This document shows, piece after piece, positions 1 through 7,920 of a DNA stretch of 15,355 bases. Position numbers and translations under genes: made by a program. Under the pieces are notes generated by a model that was not told where the DNA came from, searched no databases, and worked only from the letters and a program-made list of their open reading frames with translations. The DNA is from Gammaproteobacteria bacterium (GTDB taxonomy: Bacteria; Pseudomonadota; Gammaproteobacteria; DSM-26407). Positions within the stretch are counted from its first letter, which is position 1. Each line of letters opens with the position of its first letter. The stretch covers positions 1-15,355 of the forward strand of contig JAQVKR010000014.1 in NCBI GenBank assembly GCA_028694565.1, given 5' to 3'.

Positions 1-1879
<1,879 letters not shown>

Positions 1880-2040
1880 GCATCGGCCCGGATCGAGGGA
1901 CAAGGGGGAAAGGACCGCCGCCGGCCGCCCGGCTCCCTGGCCCAGGGCCTGGTGCCTCGATGTCGCCCCCACCGGCATGGGCGCGCGCATGAAGCCCGGA
2001 CAGCCTTCCCCGGCCCTGGGCGGATCCCGGCGCGCACATG

Positions 2041-2078
2041 AAAAAGCCCCGGCGGGCTCGCGCCCGCCGGGGCTTTTT
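2041..2078. terminator. Bidirectional intrinsic terminator between htpG and soxA
   Basis: Perfect 17-nt arms, AAAAAGCCCCGGCGGGC and its complement, flank a TCGC loop. The 12-bp GC stem has an A-run on one side and a T-run on the other, so it can stop transcription from htpG (+) and from soxA (-). The rest of the 1880-2095 gap shows nothing recognisable. Confidence 0.93.
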
Positions 2079-2095
2079 CGTCCGGGCGCGCCGGC

Positions 2096-2935
2096 TTACT
2101 TGCGGGCGCCGGGACCGTTCACCGGCAGGCCGTTGCTGAGGTAGGTCAGGAAGTACTCGAGGTTGCGGTACTCCTCGCTCTGGGGCGGGAAGGCCTTGGC
2201 GCGGACCTGTTCGTTGCAGCCCTTGAAGCGGCGGTTGAGGGTGCCCATCTCGCCCCACTTGGAGCGGTACTTCGGGAAGTGGGTGACGTGCCCCACCGAC
2301 ATGCTCAGCAGTTCCGTCCGGAGGTTCTTGCCGACGCTGTAGACATGGCAGTCGGCGCAGGCCAGGTTGAGCTGGCCCCGCTTGGTGAAGTAGAACTTCT
2401 TGCCCTCCTCGTAGGCGGCCTGGGCGCGGGGGTCGTCGGGGACCTTGACGTCGAAGATTTTGCCCCGCGAGAGGTAGGCCAGATAGGAGGAGAGGGAGGC
2501 GATATGCCCCTTGTTGTACTTGAGGGGCTCTTCGCCGTTCTTGACCCGGCACTCGTTGATCTCGAGCTCGAGGGTCTTCACCTGGCCGGTCTTGGCGTCG
2601 AAGTAGGGATAGTTCTGGCGAATGCCTTCCTTGTAGCCGGGGAAGCAGTCCGCGTAGGTCTTGCCGTTCTTGAACGGCGTGTGGAACAGTGTCTCGCCCT
2701 CGTCGATGGCCGGTCCGTAGGGCGGGAACTCCTCGATGGAGAGCCAGTTCTCGCGGGCGATGGGATCCAGGGCATAGGCGCCGTTGACGTAATCCTCGAA
2801 CGGCACGTCGGGGAACTTCTCCTTGTAGTAGTCCCGGAACGCCTGCAGATCCTCCTCGGGCGTGGCTTGGGCGGCCACCGGCATCAGGACGACGGCCGCG
2901 GCGATGGCCGCAACACTAATCAGCTTCATCTTCAT
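2096..2935 (-). CDS. soxA: Sulfur oxidation c-type cytochrome SoxA (mono-heme type)
   Basis: SoxA is the catalytic subunit of periplasmic SoxXA, which oxidatively joins thiosulfate to the SoxY carrier cysteine. The 279-residue protein has a Sec signal peptide (1-24, cleavage after AQA), one heme site C193-A-D-C196-H197, and the segment RRFKGC with C240, the cysteine that becomes the modified heme ligand and active-site residue in this family. The C-terminal block EEYRNLEYF...NGPGARK is typical of SoxA. There is no N-terminal CxxCH; lone C97 and C129 sit in that part, which matches mono-heme SoxA proteins that keep a disulfide there. The start was chosen because GGAGG (2944-2948) lies 8 nt upstream and the signal peptide begins there; a longer open frame upstream has neither. 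It lies 85 bp after soxX in the same operon. No soxYZ or soxB is in the window. Confidence 0.95.
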   Translation of the reverse strand: MKMKLISVAAIAAAVVLMPVAAQATPEEDLQAFRDYYKEKFPDVPFEDYVNGAYALDPIARENWLSIEEFPPYGPAIDEGETLFHTPFKNGKTYADCFPGYKEGIRQNYPYFDAKTGQVKTLELEINECRVKNGEEPLKYNKGHIASLSSYLAYLSRGKIFDVKVPDDPRAQAAYEEGKKFYFTKRGQLNLACADCHVYSVGKNLRTELLSMSVGHVTHFPKYRSKWGEMGTLNRRFKGCNEQVRAKAFPPQSEEYRNLEYFLTYLSNGLPVNGPGARK

Positions 2936-3020
2936 GGGTACATCCTCCAGCACTGACGGCATCGCCTTGCGGAACGTGCCGTTCGATTGGAATTGCGCGA
3001 GTCGATGCAGGTTCGGCGGA

Positions 3021-3398
3021 TCAGAGCGTCCACACGAACTCGACGACCTTGTTGATCTCATCCTCGGTCAGGATCATGTGCCGCCCGAAGGGAGGCATCA
3101 TGGTGTCCGGGTTGGCCTGGCCGGGGTCCCAGATCTGTTCGCGCAACTTCTCCTTGCTGGGGAAACGCTTGTTCATGACGATGAGCGGCGGGCCGATGTT
3201 GCCGGGCGAGACGCCGCCGGGAATGGCGTGGCAGGCCAGGCAGTTGCCGCGACGACGGTCGAAGGCGATCTCCTTGCCCTGCTCGATGATGGTGGCGTGT
3301 TCTTCGGTGTGGGCGGCGAGTGCGGCGCCCTGGTCGCTCATGGCCAGCAGCGCGCTCACCGCGGTAGCGGCGAGAATGGATTTCGCGGAATTCCGCAT
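3021..3398 (-). CDS. soxX: Sulfur oxidation c-type cytochrome SoxX
   Basis: SoxX is the electron-accepting partner of SoxA in the periplasmic SoxXA complex. The 125-residue protein has a Sec signal peptide (about 1-29, ending ALAA), a heme-binding motif C53-L-A-C56-H57, and the distal methionine region PDTMMPPFGRH (M100/M101), followed by a C-terminal helix NKVVEFVWTL. Length and motif order fit mono-heme SoxX. A GGAGG purine tract stands just upstream of the ATG. It is the first gene of a soxX-soxA operon whose transcript should end at the terminator after soxA. It lies downstream of the M48 protease gene on the same strand but 318 bp away, so it probably has its own promoter. Confidence 0.94.
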   Translation of the reverse strand: MRNSAKSILAATAVSALLAMSDQGAALAAHTEEHATIIEQGKEIAFDRRRGNCLACHAIPGGVSPGNIGPPLIVMNKRFPSKEKLREQIWDPGQANPDTMMPPFGRHMILTEDEINKVVEFVWTL

Positions 3399-3716
3399 TG
3401 CTCTCTTCCTCCGGTCAGTCCGCTTTGGTGGGGAGCGGCTTGTCGTATTGTTTCGCCTTGGACCGGTCCGGACAGTGACGCACGGTGGTTGCCAGGCGTT
3501 TTGATTTTATTTTTGAGACCGCGTGGTTGCGGTGCCGGTTATCTTACCGACTGAGTTCGTAGGATACCGAATCAGGCCACGTTGGCAAGGGTCAGTCCAT
3601 CGCGGAGACCGGGAGGCGGGGCGGGCATGGCGGGGGCGTGGATGCTTCGGCGCGTGCCTGTGGGTAGCGCGTGAACCGCGAGGCGAAGCCGGTGCTCACC
3701 CATCGGCCGGGAACCT
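3399..3716. other. Gene-free stretch upstream of soxX
   Basis: This 318-bp gap between the M48 protease stop and soxX holds no convincing ORF. It contains a candidate minus-strand promoter (3561-3588), an AT-rich patch (about 3498-3513) unlike the GC-rich surroundings, and two overlapping palindromes, GGACCGGTCC (3460-3469) and GTCCGGAC (3466-3473), about 60 bp before the soxX start. No intrinsic terminator is visible after the protease gene. Confidence 0.6.
3561..3588 (-). promoter_or_regulatory. Candidate sigma70 promoter for soxX-soxA
   Basis: On the minus strand, TTGCCA (3583-3588) and TATCCT (3561-3566) are 16 bp apart. The first matches the -35 consensus at 5 of 6 positions and the second matches the -10 at 4 of 6. 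It would give a leader of about 150 nt before soxX. This is a by-eye match only. Confidence 0.35.
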
Positions 3717-5189
3717 TCACCGCTCCCGGTCGCGGCGGTCTTCCTTCTCCTCTTTCGCGATTTTCTCCAGTTCCGCCAGCCGTGCCTCCACGGACGAGGC
3801 GGTGTAGAAGTCGTTCCCGGCCTTCTGGCGGGCCACCTTGAGCTGCTGGACCGCGCCCAGGACGTCGCCGGAGAGGAAGTAGTATTCCGCCTGGGCCTGG
3901 TAGGCCCTGGCCTGCTCGCCGAGTTCGGCGTGGGCACGGGCCAGCAGCCGGTACACCTCGGGTTCTTCCGGCTGCTCCCGGCTGTGGGAGCGAAGCAGTT
4001 CGCGGGCCTTCCCGGCGTCCCCGGCCCGGATGAGCGCCTCGGCATACTGGAGCGTAAGGGCGTTGTTCCGGGGATAGACCTTGAGGGCTTCACGGTAGAG
4101 GCGGGTGGCGTCCGCCAGATTGTCGGCCTCGAGCTCGTTGCGGGCACGGGCCGAGAGCAGCATGGGGTGCTCCCCCTCGCGGGCGATGAGGGCGTCGAGC
4201 TCACGGCGCGCGGCGTCATGGTCGCCCACGGCGGCCTGGGCCAGCGCCAGGCCGTAGTGCAGTGCCGCCTCGCTGCGGTACTGGCCGCCCTCGAGCAGGC
4301 GCTGGTAGTGGCGCAGGCTCGACCGGGGGTCCTGCTCGCTGAGCACATGCAGTCGCGCCTTGACCAGGGCGTAGGTCAGGCTGTCGGGAACCTGCCGGTA
4401 GTCATAGCGCTGGGCGCGTTCCTGGGCCTCGGCGATGCGATCCCGGGTGACCGGGTGGGTGCTCAGGAACTCGGGCGGCCGGCCATAGTAGCGGCTCGAG
4501 AACTGCAGGCGCTCGAAGAAGGTCGCCATGCCGTGCGGGTCGTAGCCGGCCCCCGAGAGGTTCTGGATGCCGACGCTGTCCGCTTCCTGCTCGTTGTTGC
4601 GGGTGAAATTGATCTGCATCTGGGCGCTGGTGGCGGTGACCGTGGCCAGGGCCGCCTGGCCGAGATCGGCGTTGCCGCTTTTCCCGGCCACGACCATGGC
4701 GGCGAGGAGCGCGGCCAGGGCGGGCAGGCTCAGGTTCTCCGCCCGCTGAATCTGCCGGGCGATGTGCTTCTGGCTGACGTGGGCCATTTCATGGGCGACG
4801 ACCGCGGCCAGTTCGCTCTCGTTCTCGGTGGCGGCGAACAAGCCGGTGTGAATGCCGATGTTGCCACCGGGACCGGCGAAGGCGTTGATGCTGTCCTCGT
4901 CGACGATGAAGAAGTTGTAGTGCTGGCCGGCGTCGTCGCCGTAGGCGCTCAGGCGGCTGCCCAGCGATTGCAGGTAGTCCCTGGCCTCGGGGTCCTCGAG
5001 CAGGGTCATGGAGCGCCGGATCTCGCGCATGAACGCCTCGCCCAGCTTCCTGTCCTGTTCCGGGCTGAGTGCCGCCGTGGAGGGATCCCCCATGTCGGGC
5101 AGCTGGAAATCCGTCTGGGCCGTGCCGGCCAGGGGAAGCCAGGCCAGCAGGCCGGCGCAGATGAGCGGGGTGATGCGTGGCTTTAGCAT
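3717..5189 (-). CDS. bepA: BepA-like periplasmic M48 metalloprotease with TPR repeats
   Basis: This is a zinc metalloprotease of the BepA/YfgC type, which acts in the periplasm as chaperone and protease for outer-membrane protein assembly at the BAM and Lpt machines. The 490-residue protein (E. coli BepA is about 487) has a signal peptide at 1-24 (LLAWLPLAGTAQ), the zinc motif H133-E-M-A-H137, and the downstream zinc-ligand segment NEQEADSVG with E202. STHP with H245 fits the conserved histidine proposed to gate the BepA active site. From about residue 270 on it is helical TPR-like repeats, ending in a charged tail. The ATG at 5189 is preferred over one at 5285 because only it opens directly with the signal peptide. 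Neither has a clear Shine-Dalgarno sequence. It is divergent from tusA. Confidence 0.88.
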   Translation of the reverse strand: MLKPRITPLICAGLLAWLPLAGTAQTDFQLPDMGDPSTAALSPEQDRKLGEAFMREIRRSMTLLEDPEARDYLQSLGSRLSAYGDDAGQHYNFFIVDEDSINAFAGPGGNIGIHTGLFAATENESELAAVVAHEMAHVSQKHIARQIQRAENLSLPALAALLAAMVVAGKSGNADLGQAALATVTATSAQMQINFTRNNEQEADSVGIQNLSGAGYDPHGMATFFERLQFSSRYYGRPPEFLSTHPVTRDRIAEAQERAQRYDYRQVPDSLTYALVKARLHVLSEQDPRSSLRHYQRLLEGGQYRSEAALHYGLALAQAAVGDHDAARRELDALIAREGEHPMLLSARARNELEADNLADATRLYREALKVYPRNNALTLQYAEALIRAGDAGKARELLRSHSREQPEEPEVYRLLARAHAELGEQARAYQAQAEYYFLSGDVLGAVQQLKVARQKAGNDFYTASSVEARLAELEKIAKEEKEDRRDRER

Positions 5190-5589
5190 GTCGTGATAGG
5201 CCGCTGGAGTTTCGCTGTCCGGATCGGTTGTGGTGCAAGAGTGGTTCGCGAATGTGCACAAAACAGGGACGGGCGTGCCATCCATGCCGGTGCCGGCTTT
5301 CCCGCCGCGCGCTCGACCCGTGCCGCCCGCGGGCGGCGCGGGTGGACGCCGGCTCCCGTGCCGGGTGTCCGTTCAGCCATTGTAGGGTTCCTGGTGCGCA
5401 ATTGCAGCGCGGTCTCCGCCGGGCCGTTCCCGCGGCGGCCGTGCGCCGGGTGCCGCTCCGGCATCTGTGTGATGGACAGCTAGGGACGGAAAAAGTGCCG
5501 GTTGAGGGGGGGATGTCCGGGTACTTGATAGCGCCGCGGCGGGGTGGCAAGGTAGGCGTCATCGAACCGGAACTGCATGATGATAAGGC

Positions 5590-5609
5590 TGATTAATGCG
5601 GTTTAATCA
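5590..5609. promoter_or_regulatory. Inverted repeat upstream of the tusA promoter, candidate operator
   Basis: TGATTAA (5590-5596) and TTAATCA (5603-5609) form perfect 7-bp arms around a 6-bp spacer. The centre lies about 57 bp before the predicted transcription start, a typical place for an activator. The binding protein is unknown. Confidence 0.5.
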
Positions 5610-5620
5610 ATTTTTTCATG

Positions 5621-5649
5621 TTGCGTTCGTGAGTCGATTGCCATATAAA
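5621..5649 (+). promoter_or_regulatory. Sigma70-type promoter of tusA-dsrE2
   Basis: TTGCGT (5621-5626) and TATAAA (5644-5649) are separated by exactly 17 bp. The -10 matches consensus at 5 of 6 positions. The element sits in the AT-rich part of the gap, 79 bp before the tusA start, and no competing site looks as good. Confidence 0.65.
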
Positions 5650-5675
5650 CACTTACCCAAATTCAGGAATGCCGG

Positions 5676-5687
5676 ATGGGATCCCAT
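5676..5687. promoter_or_regulatory. 12-bp palindrome in the tusA leader
   Basis: ATGGGATCCCAT is a perfect palindrome lying just downstream of the predicted transcription start (about +20 to +32). That position would suit a repressor site, but chance occurrence cannot be excluded. Confidence 0.3.
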
Positions 5688-5712
5688 TAACTGAGATTCA
5701 TCCACCCAGATG

Positions 5713-5718
5713 AAGGAG
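5713..5718 (+). promoter_or_regulatory. Ribosome binding site deciding the tusA start
   Basis: AAGGAG lies 9 nt before the ATG at 5728. An in-frame ATG at 5710 overlaps this site and so cannot use it, which places translation initiation at 5728. Confidence 0.8.
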
Positions 5719-5727
5719 AACTTGAGA

Positions 5728-5958
5728 ATGGCCGCTTTTGATCAAGAGCTGGACGCTTCCGGACTGAACTGCCCTCTGCCCATCCTGCGCGCCAAGAAGA
5801 CCCTGGCGGGCCTGGAGAGTGGTCAGGTTCTGCGCATTGTGGCGACTGATCCGGGGTCCGTGAAGGACTTCGAGGCGTTCGCCAAGCAGACCGGCAACGA
5901 GCTGCTTGAGTCCGGCGAAGAGGGTGGAAAGTTCGTCTTCCTGATCAAGAAGGCCTGA
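5728..5958 (+). CDS. tusA: TusA-family sulfurtransferase
   Basis: Small cytoplasmic sulfur carrier that takes up sulfane sulfur as a persulfide on one cysteine and passes it to partner proteins. In sulfur oxidisers TusA feeds the Dsr or sHdr systems; in other bacteria it serves tRNA thiolation. The 76-residue protein carries the family signature LDASGLNCPLPILRAKK, with C15 as the only cysteine and therefore the sulfur-binding residue, and a compact beta-alpha-beta-alpha-beta pattern ending KFVFLIKKA. It is followed 49 bp later by dsrE2, with no terminator between, so the two should share one transcript. The pairing with dsrE2 supports a role in oxidative sulfur trafficking more than in tRNA modification. 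A bepA-like gene stands divergently upstream. Confidence 0.92.
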   Translation: MAAFDQELDASGLNCPLPILRAKKTLAGLESGQVLRIVATDPGSVKDFEAFAKQTGNELLESGEEGGKFVFLIKKA

Positions 5959-6007
5959 GGGCCCCGGGAAGCAGTTTCAACCCCCAAGCTACTGGCGGAG
6001 AAGCGCA

Positions 6008-6487
6008 ATGGATCAGAAAAAGCTCGCGATTATCGCAACGAAGGGAACCCTCGACTGGGCCTATCCTCCCTTCATTCTGGCCTCGACGGCCGCCGCCCTG
6101 GGCTATGAAACCCAGATCTTCTTCACCTTCTACGGCCTGCAGCTGGTGCGCAAGGATCTCGATCTGAAGGTCTCGCCGCTGGGCAACCCGGGCATGCCGA
6201 TGCCCATGGGCATGGACAAGTGGTTCCCGGTTCTGGGCACCGCGCTGCCCGGCATGGAAACGGTCATGACCGCCATGATGAAGAAGAAGATGAAGGACAA
6301 GGGCGTGGCCAGCATCGAGGAGCTCCGCGAGCTTTGCCAGGAGGCGGAAGTGAAGATGATCGCCTGTCAGATGACGGTGGATCTGTTCGACTTCAATAGC
6401 AGCGACTTCATCGACGGACTCGAGTTCGGTGGCGCCGCCACCTTCTTCGAGTTCGCCGGCGAATCGGATATCTGCCTCTACATCTGA
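6008..6487 (+). CDS. dsrE2: DsrE2-like protein (DsrE/DsrF family)
   Basis: Member of the DsrE/DsrF superfamily, small proteins that bind or relay persulfide sulfur. DsrE2 types are typically encoded beside tusA in sulfur oxidisers. The 159-residue sequence opens with the Rossmann-like strand KLAIIATKGTLDWAYPP, has a hydrophobic stretch at about 20-47 that may associate with the membrane, then a methionine-rich segment at about 63-95 (MPMPMGMDKWFP and AMMKKKMKDKG). The conserved block VKMIACQMTVDLF contains C120, the probable functional cysteine; C110 and C156 are others. GGAG a few nucleotides before the ATG serves as ribosome site. It is the second gene after tusA and is followed by a strong terminator. 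The rhodanese gene that often completes such clusters is absent here. Confidence 0.87.
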   Translation: MDQKKLAIIATKGTLDWAYPPFILASTAAALGYETQIFFTFYGLQLVRKDLDLKVSPLGNPGMPMPMGMDKWFPVLGTALPGMETVMTAMMKKKMKDKGVASIEELRELCQEAEVKMIACQMTVDLFDFNSSDFIDGLEFGGAATFFEFAGESDICLYI

Positions 6488-6525
6488 TCCCGACCGCATC
6501 ACCGCGGGCTCCGGCCCGGGAAAGA

Positions 6526-6553
6526 CCCCCGGCATCGTCCGGGGGTTTTTTTT
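6526..6553 (+). terminator. Intrinsic terminator after dsrE2
   Basis: CCCCCGG (6526-6532) and CCGGGGG (6539-6545) pair around a 6-nt loop and are followed by eight T. The structure begins 38 nt after the dsrE2 stop and closes the tusA-dsrE2 unit. Confidence 0.92.
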
Positions 6554-6580
6554 GGCTCGAGGCCGGGCGGCGGCATTCAC

Positions 6581-6604
6581 CGCCAAGCCGCCAAGGACGC
6601 CAAG
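6581..6604. repeat. Three copies of CGCCAAG
   Basis: CGCCAAG occurs at 6581-6587, 6589-6595 and 6598-6604, preceded by TTCAC. Short-period strings of this kind are frequent between genes in many proteobacterial genomes, so it is probably a fragment of a dispersed intergenic element. Confidence 0.55.
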
Positions 6605-6612
6605 CAGGGTAG

Positions 6613-6629
6613 GGTGCGCCGCGTGCACC
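6613..6629. repeat. Short hairpin element GGTGCGC / GTGCACC
   Basis: GGTGCGC (6613-6619) pairs with GTGCACC (6623-6629) over 7 bp with one G-T wobble and a 3-nt loop. The AGGGTGCGC head resembles a hairpin often seen between genes in gammaproteobacteria. Only one copy is visible here. Confidence 0.35.
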
Positions 6630-6703
6630 AATACACCGGCCTGCGATCCATCGCCGCGCGGGCGCGTTGCCGGTAGGTGCAGGTTCACCCGCACACCCGG
6701 CCC

Positions 6704-6730
6704 AATCCCGTCAATCCTGCAAATCCTGTC
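6704..6730. repeat. 9-bp tandem repeat AATCCYGNN x3, copy 1
   Basis: AATCCCGTC, AATCCTGCA and AATCCTGTC follow one another without gaps. A closely similar 26-bp string lies at 15262-15287. Both are in the same orientation and both lie just beyond the 3' end of a minus-strand gene. Confidence 0.6.
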
Positions 6731-6731
6731 C

Positions 6732-6760
6732 AAAAAAAAGCCCCCTCCGGGGAGGGGGCC
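6732..6760 (-). terminator. Intrinsic terminator after the phasin gene
   Basis: Read on the minus strand, GCCCCCTC pairs with GAGGGGGC around a 4-nt loop and is followed by eight T (the A-run 6732-6739). It lies about 30 nt after the phasin stop codon. Confidence 0.92.
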
Positions 6761-6789
6761 TCAATCCGAGGAGGATGGAACCGGTTGGC

Positions 6790-7164
6790 TCAGGCGCTCT
6801 TGCGCGCGGCGCTGCGGACGGCCGGCTTGACGGCCGCCTGGATGTTGATGCTCGTCTCGAACCACTTGCTCAGCTCGGAGCCGGTCTGCATCGCGTTGTC
6901 GACGTTCTGCCGGGCGACGCTGAAGAGCTTTTCGCTGACCTCGGTCATCAGCCGGGACTGGAGTTCGACCAGTTCCTTGACGTCCTTCACGTCGGTGAAA
7001 TTCTGGGTGTAGCGGGCGCTGTCCTGCAGTGCCTCGTTGATGAGGGTCATCTGCTGCTGCCCGGCGCGCTCCATGGCGCGGGTGGTGATTTCGCCCAGTT
7101 CCACAAAGGGCTTCCAGGCGTTCTGGCTCATTTCGGTCATGCGGGAGAACATCTCGTTGTCCAT
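6790..7164 (-). CDS. Phasin family protein (PHA granule-associated)
   Basis: Phasins coat cytoplasmic polyhydroxyalkanoate granules and limit their fusion. The 124-residue protein is wholly alpha-helical in character and amphipathic, with no cysteine. Its pattern matches the Phasin_2 type: an N-terminal WKPFVELGEITTRAMERAGQ segment, a middle helix VKELVELQSRLMTEVSEKLF, and a basic Ala/Lys/Arg tail. The ATG at 7164 is preceded by GAGGG at good spacing; a longer frame reaching 7245 would cross the promoter and operator. It is the last gene of the PHA block, has its own strong promoter (7207-7236) and terminator (6732-6760), and so is probably made as a separate, abundant transcript. PHA context makes the call firm although phasins diverge strongly. 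Confidence 0.87.
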   Translation of the reverse strand: MDNEMFSRMTEMSQNAWKPFVELGEITTRAMERAGQQQMTLINEALQDSARYTQNFTDVKDVKELVELQSRLMTEVSEKLFSVARQNVDNAMQTGSELSKWFETSINIQAAVKPAVRSAARKSA

Positions 7165-7188
7165 GGGATACCCTCTGCTTTGTGCGTT

Positions 7189-7201
7189 GCAACAATGTTG
7201 C
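7189..7201. promoter_or_regulatory. 13-bp palindrome at the phasin promoter
   Basis: GCAACA-A-TGTTGC is a perfect palindrome overlapping the end of the TTGC-N3-GCAA box at 7198-7208. The two together give a run of TTGC/GCAA half-sites across the predicted transcription start and may bind several repressor subunits. Confidence 0.45.
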
Positions 7202-7208
7202 GATGCAA
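7198..7208. promoter_or_regulatory. Candidate PhaR operator at the phasin promoter
   Basis: TTGCGATGCAA (TTGC-N3-GCAA) abuts the -10 element of the phasin promoter and covers the likely start of transcription, where a repressor would block RNA polymerase. A near-identical box, TTGCAGTGCAA, is at the matching place before phaA. PhaR is encoded next door. PhaR proteins are known to repress phasin genes; the assignment of this box is inference. Confidence 0.55.
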
Positions 7209-7236
7209 TATAGCGGGCCCGGCGCGGGTCTGTCAA
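7207..7236 (-). promoter_or_regulatory. Sigma70-type promoter of the phasin gene
   Basis: On the minus strand TTGACA (7231-7236) is a perfect -35 and TATATT (7207-7212) a 5-of-6 match to the -10, 18 bp apart. The predicted start of transcription is near 7200, giving a leader of about 36 nt. Confidence 0.75.
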
Positions 7237-7353
7237 GCGCCGCATGGCGTAAATGTCCGGTCCGATGGGGCGGGGCCCGTGGGTCCAGGGGGCTTCAGGC
7301 GGGTGTATCCGGGGTGCCGGGAAGGGCGGTTCGGCGCGGGAGCCGAGGCGGGG

Positions 7354-7869
7354 CTACTTCTCGCTCTTCTTGGGCTGCGCGTCGCCTTCCTTCTTGGGCG
7401 TGGAGCGGGCCGGGCCCTGCATTCCGCTCGCGGCCAGGAAGTTCTCCTGCATGGCCTTCCACATGTTGAGGTTGCGTTCGGCCATCTCGGACATCATGCC
7501 CAGCGGGGTCTGGGTCACGAGGTCCTGCAGCTGGTTGCGCATGCTGCTCTGCTGCTCGATGAAGAAGCCCAGGCTGCGCTCGAGGTAGCTGCTCATCATC
7601 CCCTGGAGGGTGTCGCCGTAGAAGCGGATGAGCTGCTCGAGCAGTTCGGTGGTGAGGATGGGGGTGCCCTGCTCTTCCTGCTCGGTGATGATCTGGAGCA
7701 GGATGGTGCGGGTCAGATCCTCCTGCGACCGGGCGTCCACTACCTGGAACTCCACGCGGTCGAGGACCAGCCGCTTGACGTCCTCCAGCGTGATATAGCT
7801 GCTGATGGCCGTGTCGTAGAGACGGCGGTTGGGGTATTTTTTAATAATTCTCACATCTGACATGGTCAT
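7354..7869 (-). CDS. phaR: Polyhydroxyalkanoate synthesis repressor PhaR
   Basis: PhaR is a transcription factor that binds both DNA and PHA. It represses phasin and other pha genes until nascent polymer titrates it away. The 171-residue protein carries the signature RIIKKYPNRRLYDT near the N-terminus (PHB/PHA accumulation DNA-binding domain, about 7-66), then the accumulation-regulator repeat region (about 67-110, ILTTELLEQLIRFYG), and a charged tail with two KK pairs. Starts at 7869 and 7863 (two codons apart) are both possible. Neither has a clear Shine-Dalgarno sequence; the nearest AGG is about 20 nt upstream. It lies 127 bp after phaB on the same strand, across two hairpins. It probably regulates the phasin and phaA promoters in this window. 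Confidence 0.94.
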   Translation of the reverse strand: MTMSDVRIIKKYPNRRLYDTAISSYITLEDVKRLVLDRVEFQVVDARSQEDLTRTILLQIITEQEEQGTPILTTELLEQLIRFYGDTLQGMMSSYLERSLGFFIEQQSSMRNQLQDLVTQTPLGMMSEMAERNLNMWKAMQENFLAASGMQGPARSTPKKEGDAQPKKSEK

Positions 7870-7920
7870 GCAGTCTGACCGACTAACCTGCGGGCGTCAA
7901 GACGTTCGGGGACCGGGGGA

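Larger units (their letters stand above)
5190..5727. other. Divergent intergenic region, bepA-like gene / tusA
   Basis: This 538-bp gap shows no convincing gene. A plus-strand frame of 139 codons here is Arg/Cys-rich, lacks a ribosome site and looks like GC-driven noise. The left part is GC-rich and includes a 16-bp perfect palindrome, GCCGCCCG followed by CGGGCGGC (5322-5337). From about 5570 the DNA becomes AT-rich and carries the tusA promoter and two further palindromes, listed separately. Confidence 0.6.
6488..6789. other. Convergent intergenic region, dsrE2 / phasin
   Basis: This 302-bp gap lies between two convergent genes. It holds the dsrE2 terminator, then 6554-6731 with three kinds of short repeat-like elements (6581-6604, 6613-6629, 6704-6730), then the phasin terminator. 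No coding frame here is convincing. Confidence 0.7.

Noticed and set aside
3930..5186. Plus-strand open frame of 418 codons opposite the M48 protease gene
   Set aside because: It is an antisense shadow with Gly/Val/Leu bias and no recognisable domain.
5177..5596. Plus-strand frame of 139 codons upstream of tusA
   Set aside because: It is Cys/Arg/Pro-rich, has no ribosome site and ends inside the promoter region.
5590..5609. Possible FNR box before tusA
   Set aside because: The arms resemble TTGAT/ATCAA loosely, but the half-site spacing does not fit the FNR pattern of 4 bp.
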